DNA from: a virus
Direction: 5' to 3' (one strand)
Virus record (IMG/VR): IMGVR_UViG_3300006802_000607
Coordinates: 1 to 23,114 of that record
DNA length: 23,114 nucleotides
Below the pieces are notes generated by a model. The model did not search any database, had not been told where the DNA came from, and was given only the letters and a program-made list of their open reading frames with translations. Positions within the stretch are counted from its first letter, which is position 1. Each line of letters opens with the position of its first letter. The translations under genes were made by a program, and so were the position numbers. Shown piece by piece: positions 7,589-14,900 of this stretch.

Positions 7589-7672
7589 GGGACGGTGGTG
7601 GAAGTGGTAGACACACCAGACTTAAAATCTGTTGAGAGCAATCTCGTGAGGGTTCAAGTCCCTCTCGTCCTA
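7589..7672 (+). tRNA. trnL-UAA: tRNA-Leu(UAA)
   Basis: An 84-nt class II tRNA lies three bases after tRNA-Pro. Acceptor GGGACGG pairs with TCGTCCT, with G-T wobbles at both ends of the stem. There is a D arm, an anticodon loop CTTAAAA with anticodon TAA at 7623-7625, a short variable arm (GAGAGCAATCTC) and a T arm GAGGG-TTCAAGT-CCCTC. The top anticodon-stem pair is a C/T mismatch. CCA is not encoded. It reads TTA and TTG codons. Confidence 0.93.
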
Positions 7673-7687
7673 TTAAACACAAAAACT

Positions 7688-8329
7688 ATGTGGTCAGACT
7701 ATTCCGATTATCTCTATCACACATTAAACTTAAATGTCGTTGATGTAGGACATGCGTTAGGTAAGAACGACGCAGTATTAGGTTCTGCTGTATATTCTGG
7801 TGACCATATTATAAAGTCAAGGGCAACCGTTATTGAGGATGGTGACACTCACATCTACAATAACATTGTCTATCCAAAGACAGGTCAGAATCTTCCATGC
7901 TTGGGTATGGATCTGATGTGTTTCTTTGAGAAGAAAGTTATCATCGTATTTGATTTTCAGCACCCAACACCACACTTTGATTGGTACAATCCTTTCATGA
8001 CTTGTCATCTTGGTGAGATGCTTGATAATACTTCAAAGGACATTAGATTCTTTGAACCTGGTAATCACTTCTCCAGGTACATCTATGTTCGTAAGTGTAC
8101 TGCTAGTGAGGTTCCCGACCATTTGGAATACTTCAAAAAGTATGTTGATGTCTATAAAAGGTTGTTAGATACAACAAAACCTACTGGTGAAGATACCAGT
8201 GTTTACAAGGAGTTTGACAAATATATGCTAGATCTTGATCCCGTTGGTGGATTTATGGAGAGTAAGTTTGGTAAAGAGTTTTCTCATGATTATGTCAGGA
8301 ACTTCTTATTTTCATATTGCGATTTGTAA
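7688..8329 (+). CDS. pebS: Phycoerythrobilin synthase PebS (ferredoxin-dependent bilin reductase)
   Basis: 213 aa. The frame stays open upstream through tRNA-Leu, so the ATG at 7688, 15 nt after the tRNA, is taken as start; there is no obvious SD. It is a ferredoxin-dependent bilin reductase: YPKTG-x-x-LPC-x-GMDLM, VIIVFDFQHP, RFFE-x-GNHFS, KP-x-GEDT and LDPVGG follow in the order found in cyanophage P-SSM2 PebS. The acids required for catalysis there (Asp105 and Asp206) correspond to Asp75 (GMD) and Asp184 (LDP) here. PebS carries out a four-electron reduction of biliverdin IXalpha to phycoerythrobilin, replacing host PebA plus PebB. The N-terminus begins at the conserved core, about 22 residues shorter than P-SSM2 PebS. 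PcyX or PcyA are less likely given the motif match. It is the last gene of the sigma70 cassette. Confidence 0.88.
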   Translation: MWSDYSDYLYHTLNLNVVDVGHALGKNDAVLGSAVYSGDHIIKSRATVIEDGDTHIYNNIVYPKTGQNLPCLGMDLMCFFEKKVIIVFDFQHPTPHFDWYNPFMTCHLGEMLDNTSKDIRFFEPGNHFSRYIYVRKCTASEVPDHLEYFKKYVDVYKRLLDTTKPTGEDTSVYKEFDKYMLDLDPVGGFMESKFGKEFSHDYVRNFLFSYCDL

Positions 8330-8332
8330 GAA

Positions 8333-8343
8333 CTAAATAAATA
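8333..8343 (+). promoter_or_regulatory. Late promoter motif CTAAATAAATA
   Basis: The AT-rich motif starts just after the pebS stop. CTAAATA ends at 8339, leaving 22 nt to the ATG at 8362, the same distance as in the other late-type motifs. It separates the early pebS cassette from the exported-protein genes. Confidence 0.6.
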
Positions 8344-8361
8344 CAGGTTCACTTTTAGAGC

Positions 8362-8850
8362 ATGAAAAAGTTAGCATTGCTCTTTGGTATGGTATTGATG
8401 GCGGCACCAGCACATGCCGATCTTATTACAAAACATAGTTCTAGTGTTCAACTGACTGTTGATGCTGCTGCATCTCAGGCAACTCGTCTTGGTTCTACCT
8501 ATTCGGTAAGTGGTAATAATGTATCTGCTACTCTTGGGGGTCTTACTGCTCCTGCTTCGGCAACTGATGCGGCGACCATGAACTCTGGGACATACACCCA
8601 GACAACAGCAGGTAGTGCCTTTTCTTTTACTGAGACATTCAACGGCGGAGACGCAATCCCAACAGGAACGACCGTTTCTAGCGGTGTGGTTGGATCCTTA
8701 CCCGCATTTGGAAGTGTCACCACGACTTCTGGCGGGGTGGCTGGGTCTCTCGGTGGTAGCATCGATTCTGCTGGCACGATGTCGTTGACTGCTGGTGGTG
8801 CTGGTACAAGTGCAACTGGACAATTCGTTTCTGAGATTACAATTAGATAG
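8362..8850 (+). CDS. Exported Ser/Thr/Gly-rich protein, paralogue of the next gene
   Basis: 162 aa. A typical Sec signal peptide (MKK, hydrophobic core, cleavage after AHA at residue 19) precedes a low-charge beta-type region rich in Ser, Thr, Gly and Ala. The segments TYSVSG-x-x-VSATL and TYTQTTAGSAFSFTETFNGG recur in altered form in the next gene (QYSVTGSGITASG and SFTQTTPGAAFQFTETYQG), so the two are paralogues. There are no Cys and no catalytic motif. Export to the periplasm or outer membrane of the cyanobacterium is expected. The gene follows a late-type promoter, so it is probably made with virion proteins. I cannot assign a function; an envelope modifier, or an exported virion component, would fit. 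Confidence 0.7.
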   Translation: MKKLALLFGMVLMAAPAHADLITKHSSSVQLTVDAAASQATRLGSTYSVSGNNVSATLGGLTAPASATDAATMNSGTYTQTTAGSAFSFTETFNGGDAIPTGTTVSSGVVGSLPAFGSVTTTSGGVAGSLGGSIDSAGTMSLTAGGAGTSATGQFVSEITIR

Positions 8851-8862
8851 TAATGGAAGATA

Positions 8863-9297
8863 ATGAAGAATATCATCGGTGCCCTAAGTGTGGGTTTGTT
8901 TTGTGTGCTTGTTCCGAGGACTTCACTGGCAGTTCCTGTAGTGCCAAATTTTACACAGGGCTCGATGACTTCCCATACAGAAACAACGAGTACAGTAACA
9001 GAGACTATAAATTCAATAGACTATAACACAGGGTATCAATATTCTGTAACTGGGAGTGGTATTACAGCATCAGGAAACTTATCACCTGGCACTGGGGCAA
9101 ACAATGTAACTATTAATGGGGTGACTTCATCATGGACTGGATTAACAAGCAAACCATCATTCACTCAGACAACACCAGGAGCAGCGTTTCAGTTCACAGA
9201 AACGTATCAAGGTCCTGGTTTAAGTCAGCAAACGATTATTCAAAGAACCACAGAAATCAAAAGTGTCACAGACACCACAAGTATCTTCACGCAGTAA
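8863..9297 (+). CDS. Exported protein, paralogue of the 8362-8850 product
   Basis: 144 aa with a signal peptide (MKN, hydrophobic stretch 4-18, probable cleavage after SLA at residue 23). The mature part is Ser/Thr/Gln-rich beta-type sequence sharing the T-Q-T-T-x-G-x-A-F-x-F-T-E-T motif with the preceding gene. GGAAG lies 5 nt upstream of the start. Two other ATGs and small Cys-rich frames overlap this region (see findings), but the signal peptide and paralogy strongly support this frame. The C-terminus (TTEIKSVTDTTSIFTQ) is polar. It is part of the late plus-strand export cluster. Confidence 0.7.
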   Translation: MKNIIGALSVGLFCVLVPRTSLAVPVVPNFTQGSMTSHTETTSTVTETINSIDYNTGYQYSVTGSGITASGNLSPGTGANNVTINGVTSSWTGLTSKPSFTQTTPGAAFQFTETYQGPGLSQQTIIQRTTEIKSVTDTTSIFTQ

Positions 9298-10025
9298 TCT
9301 TATGTCTAACCAACCTTGCGATTGCCCCTGCCACTCTGGCGGAAACTGTAGGGGGTGTAAGTGCAACGGCAAGTCCGATTGCAAATAGTTCTGGCTCAGT
9401 AACTAACCAAGCGATCCAAGTCCTCCAAGGTCCTTATATCACCAACCAGTATGGTGATGGTATTTCGTGTCAAGGTTCTACATTAAACGTCACCCCATTT
9501 GTGACTGGCAGTGGTTCATTCCAGAAACCATATGAACCCTGGTACAATGATCCTGTCTATGATATGAGAGACTTGAATGAAGATGGTTCTTTAGACAATC
9601 CAGGTGGTATTTTATACCATGTTCCCACTAGAACTGGTCAGAAGGACAACTATAATCTATCTGTAGGTGTGTCTGCTACATGGTCCAAACCATTAGACAA
9701 AGAAGCACAAGAACTCTGCCGAAAAGCAGCAGAGAAACATAATGCTTTGAGAGATCAAATCCTTGCTAACCGTAGATTGGAGTTTGAACTCACAAGATTA
9801 ACCAAATGTGGTGAGTTGGCACAGAAGGGTATTACTTTCCATCCCAGATCACCTTACTATAAGATCTGTGCTGATGTTAGGTTACAGAACCCTCCTGGTG
9901 TTATTCCACCACACAGACATTCTATTCCTTCCCCTTCAACTTCCGTATCGCATGTGAGCGGATCCGCTGCTGCTCTCGGCGCTCCATTACAGATTCAACC
10001 TTCACCTTCTTCCCCCTCAAAGTAG
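9132..10025 (+). CDS. Exported structural-type protein, function unknown (start uncertain)
   Basis: The only ATG in this frame is at 9132, 166 nt inside the preceding gene. Residues about 1-52 from it look like out-of-frame sequence. A signal-peptide-like segment (KYLHAVILCLTNLAIAPATLA) begins near 9288, with mature protein from AETVGG at about 9350, so the true start may be a non-standard codon or a frameshift from the previous gene. The mature part has a Gly/Ser/Thr region, a YEPWYNDPVYDMRDLNEDG stretch, a helical segment rich in charged residues (KEAQELCRKAAEKHNALRDQ) and a second pair of Cys around YYKICADVR. The tail is Pro/Ser-rich and overlaps the convergent minus-strand gene by 104 bp. 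Membrane or virion role unknown. Confidence 0.55.
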   Translation: MDWINKQTIIHSDNTRSSVSVHRNVSRSWFKSANDYSKNHRNQKCHRHHKYLHAVILCLTNLAIAPATLAETVGGVSATASPIANSSGSVTNQAIQVLQGPYITNQYGDGISCQGSTLNVTPFVTGSGSFQKPYEPWYNDPVYDMRDLNEDGSLDNPGGILYHVPTRTGQKDNYNLSVGVSATWSKPLDKEAQELCRKAAEKHNALRDQILANRRLEFELTRLTKCGELAQKGITFHPRSPYYKICADVRLQNPPGVIPPHRHSIPSPSTSVSHVSGSAAALGAPLQIQPSPSSPSK

Positions 10026-10638
10026 CAATCTTCTTGACTACTTTCTTGACAGTTGGTTTAACTACTTTCAAAAGCAAATCGGCAACAGGTTTAGCAAAGA
10101 TAGCAGTAGAAGTTGCTACTACAGCGATGCTTGCTGTAGTTGTCACCATATCTAATGGTGGTAAATACTTCTCGGTAAATGTTGGTTCTATACAACGTGG
10201 ATCACTTACTAACAGTTCTTTGTACCACTGACACTGCTGCTCAGGTTCCCCCTCCACTTTGGTTCCAGGCACTGATGATGGCAGTGGCACCTGCGGTGGT
10301 GGTTGGGGTGCCTCTGGTTGCTTTTTTACTGGTGTTTTTGGCGTCTCTTTGGGACTAGTAAGAATAATCTCTTCTGGATTATACTCAATAGGATTAAAAG
10401 AGGGAGCAGTGCCATCACAGAATGTCACTGTCCCATTAGGATCATCTGCTATTAGATTCTTATTCTTTTTCGCATCAGGATGTGCCTCTACGCAACCAGG
10501 CAGTTGAATGATTGGTGTGCCTATGGTTGTTGTCGTATGAGGTATGGTTGGAACCACTGGAGGTGGTAGAGATTGGTTCCAGTTGCTTATATCTGGGATT
10601 CTAACATCTTGAATCCTGATATCTTCAATCATTATCAA
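9922..10638 (-). CDS. Proline-rich membrane-anchored protein with basic C-terminal tail
   Basis: 238 aa, minus strand. It starts at ATG 10638 (or the second Met at 10632) and overlaps the end of the upstream peptidase gene by 14 nt. The N-terminal 45 residues are Ile/Pro-rich, then comes a segment with three Cys around PGCVEAHP and TFCDGTAPSFNP. A Pro/Lys linker (about 95-125) follows, with two further Cys (about 135 and 148). One hydrophobic stretch (about 164-182) is followed by a strongly basic tail (KKVVKKIATLRGKKVKVE and beyond). This suits an envelope protein with one membrane anchor. The last 104 bp overlap the convergent plus-strand gene. I do not recognise a characterised family. Confidence 0.7.
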   Translation of the reverse strand: MIMIEDIRIQDVRIPDISNWNQSLPPPVVPTIPHTTTTIGTPIIQLPGCVEAHPDAKKNKNLIADDPNGTVTFCDGTAPSFNPIEYNPEEIILTSPKETPKTPVKKQPEAPQPPPQVPLPSSVPGTKVEGEPEQQCQWYKELLVSDPRCIEPTFTEKYLPPLDMVTTTASIAVVATSTAIFAKPVADLLLKVVKPTVKKVVKKIATLRGKKVKVESVMERREQQRIRSHAIRKLKGKE

Positions 10639-11323
10639 TAAAACCTTCCTCTACCAACCACTTCATCGTAAGTGGTGTGGGTTCATAAACTTCCCACATA
10701 TTACCAGCAGCACATGCTTCAAGTGCTTTCATTGTCATACCTTCAGTTCTACCTGCCCATCCTGCTTCTGCTTCCCAAGGTACAGCAGATTTGGGATAAG
10801 TACGTTCTGCCATCTCACGCCACATGGCAGGAACTTCTTCCTCTGGTTTAATAATAGCAATGATAGAGTTCTTGATGCTGCCTGCCATACAATCTTGGGC
10901 AGCGTGCCATCCTTCGTGACGCATTACTGACATTAGAACACCAGGACGATGCATAAAAGCATCATTCAGAAAGAAGTTATTGCTTACAGTATGGTAGACA
11001 CCACGGTGTCCAGGAGGGAAATACTTCTCATCTGCTAGAAAAACCATAACTCCGACTTTATCAAGGGATACCAGCATCGAGTTAAACTCATCAGCAATGA
11101 TATCAAAATCAGAGTTAGGAAACTCTTTACGAATATCGTCGATATTCTTGATTTGTCGGACATTCTCGGTGCATTCTTGAACAATCATGCAACCAAGGGC
11201 ATCCATAGTATAGTAACCCTTTTTCAGTTTAGATTCATTTGCCCAGGTTGATGCAGCAGTGACTCCTAGAATAGCAGTGTTAATGACACTAATACCTAGG
11301 AGTCCAAACAAAAACTTTTTCAT
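10625..11323 (-). CDS. Secreted HExxH zinc metallopeptidase-like protein
   Basis: 232 aa, minus strand. The signal peptide (MKK, hydrophobic 4-24, likely cleavage after TWA at residue 28) predicts export. HEGWH at residues 136-140 is an HExxH zinc motif within a helix (MSVMRHEGWHAAQDCMAG). About 45 residues later WEAEAGWAGR supplies Glu184 or Glu186 as a possible third ligand, as in gluzincin-type enzymes. Six or so Cys would suit the oxidising periplasm. It lies between two membrane-protein genes in an overlapping operon, so a role in opening or remodelling the host envelope at lysis, or processing a partner protein, is plausible. The substrate is unknown. Confidence 0.7.
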   Translation of the reverse strand: MKKFLFGLLGISVINTAILGVTAASTWANESKLKKGYYTMDALGCMIVQECTENVRQIKNIDDIRKEFPNSDFDIIADEFNSMLVSLDKVGVMVFLADEKYFPPGHRGVYHTVSNNFFLNDAFMHRPGVLMSVMRHEGWHAAQDCMAGSIKNSIIAIIKPEEEVPAMWREMAERTYPKSAVPWEAEAGWAGRTEGMTMKALEACAAGNMWEVYEPTPLTMKWLVEEGFIDND

Positions 11324-11327
11324 TATT

Positions 11328-11552
11328 TTATGGAAGTGGGATTACACCACCAGTTGCTTTGGGAAGTTCTGGGGGTTTGGGCAGAAGTTCTTCTACAAGA
11401 CCAGGAAGGATAGTTTTTACCTCCCCAATAGCTTGCTCTTTAACTCCTTCCATTATAGCATCTTTTTGGAGAAGCACATAAGCACCACCACCAATCAGAG
11501 CAACAGAAGTTAATCCAGATAGCAGTGCTACCACATTAATTAGTTTTTGCAT
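11328..11552 (-). CDS. 74-aa small membrane protein
   Basis: The frame is open to 11621, but the sensible start is the Met at 11552 (MQKLIN), which gives a short N-terminus and a hydrophobic segment at residues 5-28. This start overlaps the end of the upstream gene by 17 nt. The remainder (VKEQAIGEVKTILPGLVEELL) is amphipathic, followed by a Pro-rich end (KPPELPKATGG). No motif is recognised. With one membrane segment and its place in the minus-strand envelope operon, it could be a signal-anchored envelope protein or part of a lysis set. Confidence 0.65.
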   Translation of the reverse strand: MQKLINVVALLSGLTSVALIGGGAYVLLQKDAIMEGVKEQAIGEVKTILPGLVEELLPKPPELPKATGGVIPLP

Positions 11553-11853
11553 CTTTCTTAGGTTCAATAGCAGAAACGACTTCTGGTTCTTTCTTTGCTG
11601 GTGCTTTTTGTGGAGCACCACCAGATTTAGCAGGACTTAATCCGAAGGCAGCGAGAGATCCAGAGAATACTGAAGCAATAAAAGTTGGATCAAAATCAAG
11701 AATCTTTTGACCGTTAGGAAGTCTAACGTAACTAAAAGTGAGAAGAGAAGCAGACCAGATAAGTACAACGACTTTCACCAGATTACCAAGGACTTCACTT
11801 TTATCAACATCGTGGTCTTTCTCTTCTACAACTGCTGGTTTAGTATCAGACAT
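11536..11853 (-). CDS. 105-aa two-segment membrane protein (possible holin-like)
   Basis: The first gene of the minus-strand operon, 21 nt after a divergent CAATAAATA motif. The N-terminal 24 residues are charged; a hydrophobic segment runs about 26-43 (VVVLIWSASLLTFSYV), a second weaker one about 57-72 (FIASVFSGSLAAFGL), and the C-terminus is Lys/Pro/Ala-rich. Two hydrophobic segments with a charged tail match the size and topology of class II holins, and it is followed by another small membrane protein and a secreted peptidase. Holin function is speculation; no holin family is recognised. The start has no SD. Confidence 0.65.
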   Translation of the reverse strand: MSDTKPAVVEEKDHDVDKSEVLGNLVKVVVLIWSASLLTFSYVRLPNGQKILDFDPTFIASVFSGSLAAFGLSPAKSGGAPQKAPAKKEPEVVSAIEPKKDAKTN

Positions 11854-11874
11854 TTGTAGAGAGTAAGGCAGCTC

Positions 11875-11883
11875 TATTTATTG
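11875..11883 (-). promoter_or_regulatory. Late promoter motif CAATAAATA (minus strand)
   Basis: On the minus strand this reads CAATAAATA and lies 21 nt before the ATG at 11853. It is the same nonamer as at 4954 and 17131. It is immediately next to, and divergent from, the plus-strand CTAAATA at 11885. Confidence 0.55.
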
Positions 11884-11884
11884 T

Positions 11885-11891
11885 CTAAATA
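11885..11891 (+). promoter_or_regulatory. Late promoter motif CTAAATA
   Basis: CTAAATA in the 69-nt divergent intergenic region, 31 nt upstream of the ATG at 11923. It matches the CTAAATA late motif commonly reported for T4-like cyanophages. It would drive the 1737-aa fibre gene and perhaps the two genes after it. Confidence 0.6.
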
Positions 11892-11922
11892 GGTCAGAAC
11901 ACAATATCTATGAAGCAGAAAG

Positions 11923-14900
11923 ATGCCTCTTAGTAAGTTAGATAATTTTATCAAGAACACCCAGGGTCGTATTTTATATGTGAACCCAAACGATCTTGAT
12001 GCTACTGATAGTATTGAGAATCAGGGTAACTCTCTGACGCAACCCTTCAAGACTATTCAGAGAGCACTGCTGGAATCTGCCAGATTCTCTTATGTAAGAG
12101 GTAAAGATAATGACCTCTTTAACAGGACAACCATTATGTTGTATCCTGGTGATCACATTGTTGATAACAGACCAGGATTCGCAATCAAGAATGTAGGTGG
12201 TGTTGGTAAGGTAGTAAGTCCATCTGGATCTGAGACAGATGCTACAACCACACTTAATCTCACTCTTACATCCAACTTTGATTTAACTCAAGAAGACAAT
12301 ATACTCTATAAGTTTAATAGTGTCAACGGTGGTGTTATTGTTCCCCGTGGTACATCTATTGTTGGTCTTGATCTTAGAAAGACAAGAATCAGACCTAAGT
12401 ATGTTCCCAACCCCACTGATAATAATGTAGGACAGTCTGCTATCCTGAGATTGACTGGTGGTTGTTACTTCTGGCAGTTTACTTTCCTTGATGGTCAAGA
12501 TAATGAGTTGGTTTATACCGACCCTGCCACTTTCGATACCACTAATAGATCTCTTCCCACATTCTCTCACCACAAACTCTCTGCTTTTGAGTTTGCTGAT
12601 GGTGTAAATGATGTCCCAGGATACAGTGGTCTGACTGACCTCAGCATGTATTATTACAAGCTGACACATGCTTTCCAGTCCGCATCTGGTCGTCCTGTTT
12701 CATTCCAATGGCCAACTGAGCAGGGTGATTTTGATAAGGTAAGACCTGAATATGAGATTGTTGGTGCTCTTGGTGTAGATGCTGCTGTTGTAACATCTAT
12801 GTTTGCTGGTGATGGTGCAACACCTACTGCACAGGTCACTGTTACTACTCAGAATCCTCATGGATTCACCGCAGGAACTCCTGTTAAGATTCGTGGTGTT
12901 AATATTTCCAACTATAACATCTCTGCGTTTGTTACATCCGTAATCAGTGCTACATCCTTCACTTATCAGTTGCCAAGTTTCCCAGCAAACTTGATCGCAA
13001 CTCCAGACTCTTCTAATGCTACTGTAACTATTGAGTCTGATACGGTTAGTGGTGCTTCTCCATATATCTTTAACGTATCCCTTAGATCTGTCTGGGGTAT
13101 GCAGGGTCTACATGGTGATGGTGGTAAGTGTACTGGTTTCAGATCTATCGTTCTGGCACAGTTCACTGCTATCTCTCTCCAGAAAGACGATAGAGCATTT
13201 GTAAAGTATAACGAAAGCTCCAGACTGTATGATGGTATCGTTTATACCAAGGTAACTGGTGGTGATCTGTCTTCTGGATCTAGTTCTACCAACAGTGCTA
13301 CTGTCTATCACTTAGACTCTGATGCTGTCTATAGAAGTGGATGGGAAACTACTCACGTTAAGTTGAGCAACGATGCTGTATTCCAGATCGTTTCGGTGTT
13401 TGCTATCGGTTTCAATAAGCACTTCGAAGCATTAAGTGGTGCCGACGCATCTATCACCAACTCTAACTCTAACTTCGGTCAGATTGCTCTGGTTGCTGAT
13501 GGATTTAAGGCAGCAGCATTTAACCGTGACGACCAAGGTTTCATCACTAATGTCATCACACCAAAAGAAATTTCTGCTACTGAAAAGCAAGTAAACTGGT
13601 TACAACTTGATGTCAATCTTACTACGTCTGTAGGTATTTCCAGTCAGTTGTATCTCTATGGATACTCTGACCAGGATATTACTCCAACATATCTGACACA
13701 AGGATTTAAGATTGGTGCCAGACATGGTGAGACACTGTATCTCCCAGGCACAAGTGGTATTGGTACTCTGACTGCTACGATTCAGATGCCTGATAATGAG
13801 GTATCTTCTGGTTCTACTATTGCTTATGGTAGCAAGTCTGGTATTAAAGAAGCATTTGTTATTTCTGGTCCAACTGATAATGAACTGACTCTTGCCAGTG
13901 ACATTGGTTTAGTAACTGGTGAGTCCATTAAAGTTGTCAGTCAGACTGGTGATCTTCCAGAAGGATTAGAACCACATAGAACTTACTATGCTATCAGAGT
14001 TTCTGCCACAGAGATTAAGATTGCTTCTTCCTTCTCTGATGCCCTGAATGATAATGAAGTATCTATCGATGGTGGAGCTGCTCTGCTTATCCGTAGTAGA
14101 GTAAGTGACAAAAATGCTGGTGAGATTGGTCACCCAGTTCAGTTTGATACTGTCAACAATAACTGGTTTGTCCATGTAAATGCTGGTAACGATATTTACA
14201 CTGGTCTGTCCACATTCACTAGTGCTTCTACTGCTAGACCTTACGTTAAGAGACGTGATGATACTAGAGGTCTTGACTCCAAGATCTATCGTGTTGGTTA
14301 TGTCATTCCTAAGGAATCTCAAGATGCTAGAGATCCTGGTCAGGGATATGTTCTCCAACTCTCTAGTCAGACAGGATTTGCACAAACTGATTATGCTACT
14401 GCCACGACATTACAGAGATCTGATGTTCTCTACGGCAGAAACAATAGTTTCATCTCTACCTGCTCCGCATCTGGAACGACAGTAACATTCAGATCTGATC
14501 TTCCTCACGGATTAGATGTAGGTGATAAAGTTATCTTTACTAACATCAAGAGTAGCACAAACTCTGTAGGTGCTGCTAATAGTGGTTATAATGGTAAGTT
14601 TGCTGTAACTGGTGTAACTGAAGACCTTACATTCACCACTGGCATTATTGATGTTGATGGTGTAACACATAACCCTGGTACATTTACGGATACAACTGGT
14701 TCTAGAAACCTCTCTCTGCCTAGGTTCGAGAGAAATGATCTCCAATCTAACTTATTCATTTACAGAAACACCACGGTTCAGTCTTACGAGAAGGACAAGT
14801 CCGATGGTCTTTATATTCTCGAACTGTTAGATGCTGACTATGCTCCAGAGGTAGAGTTCACCAGTCAGAAGTATAAGCCCAACGTTGCGGATTACTACCC

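Noticed and set aside
7512-7672. tRNA genes as an integration (attachment) site
   Set aside because: No integrase or repeated tRNA end is present, and the surrounding genes are those of a lytic phage.
7595-7687. Upstream extension of the pebS frame through tRNA-Leu
   Set aside because: The extended residues are read from the tRNA sequence; the ATG at 7688 aligns with the conserved core of PebS.
8499-8876. Minus-strand 125-aa ORF
   Set aside because: It is antisense to the exported protein gene; its Pro/Val-rich translation is the complement of Gly/Thr codons.
10034-10507. Plus-strand ORFs opposite the Pro-rich membrane gene
   Set aside because: They mirror a convincing minus-strand gene and have no start context or recognisable protein pattern.
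11553-11621. Longer N-terminus for the 74-aa membrane protein
   Set aside because: The added residues are basic, lie within the upstream gene and precede the natural hydrophobic start MQKLIN.
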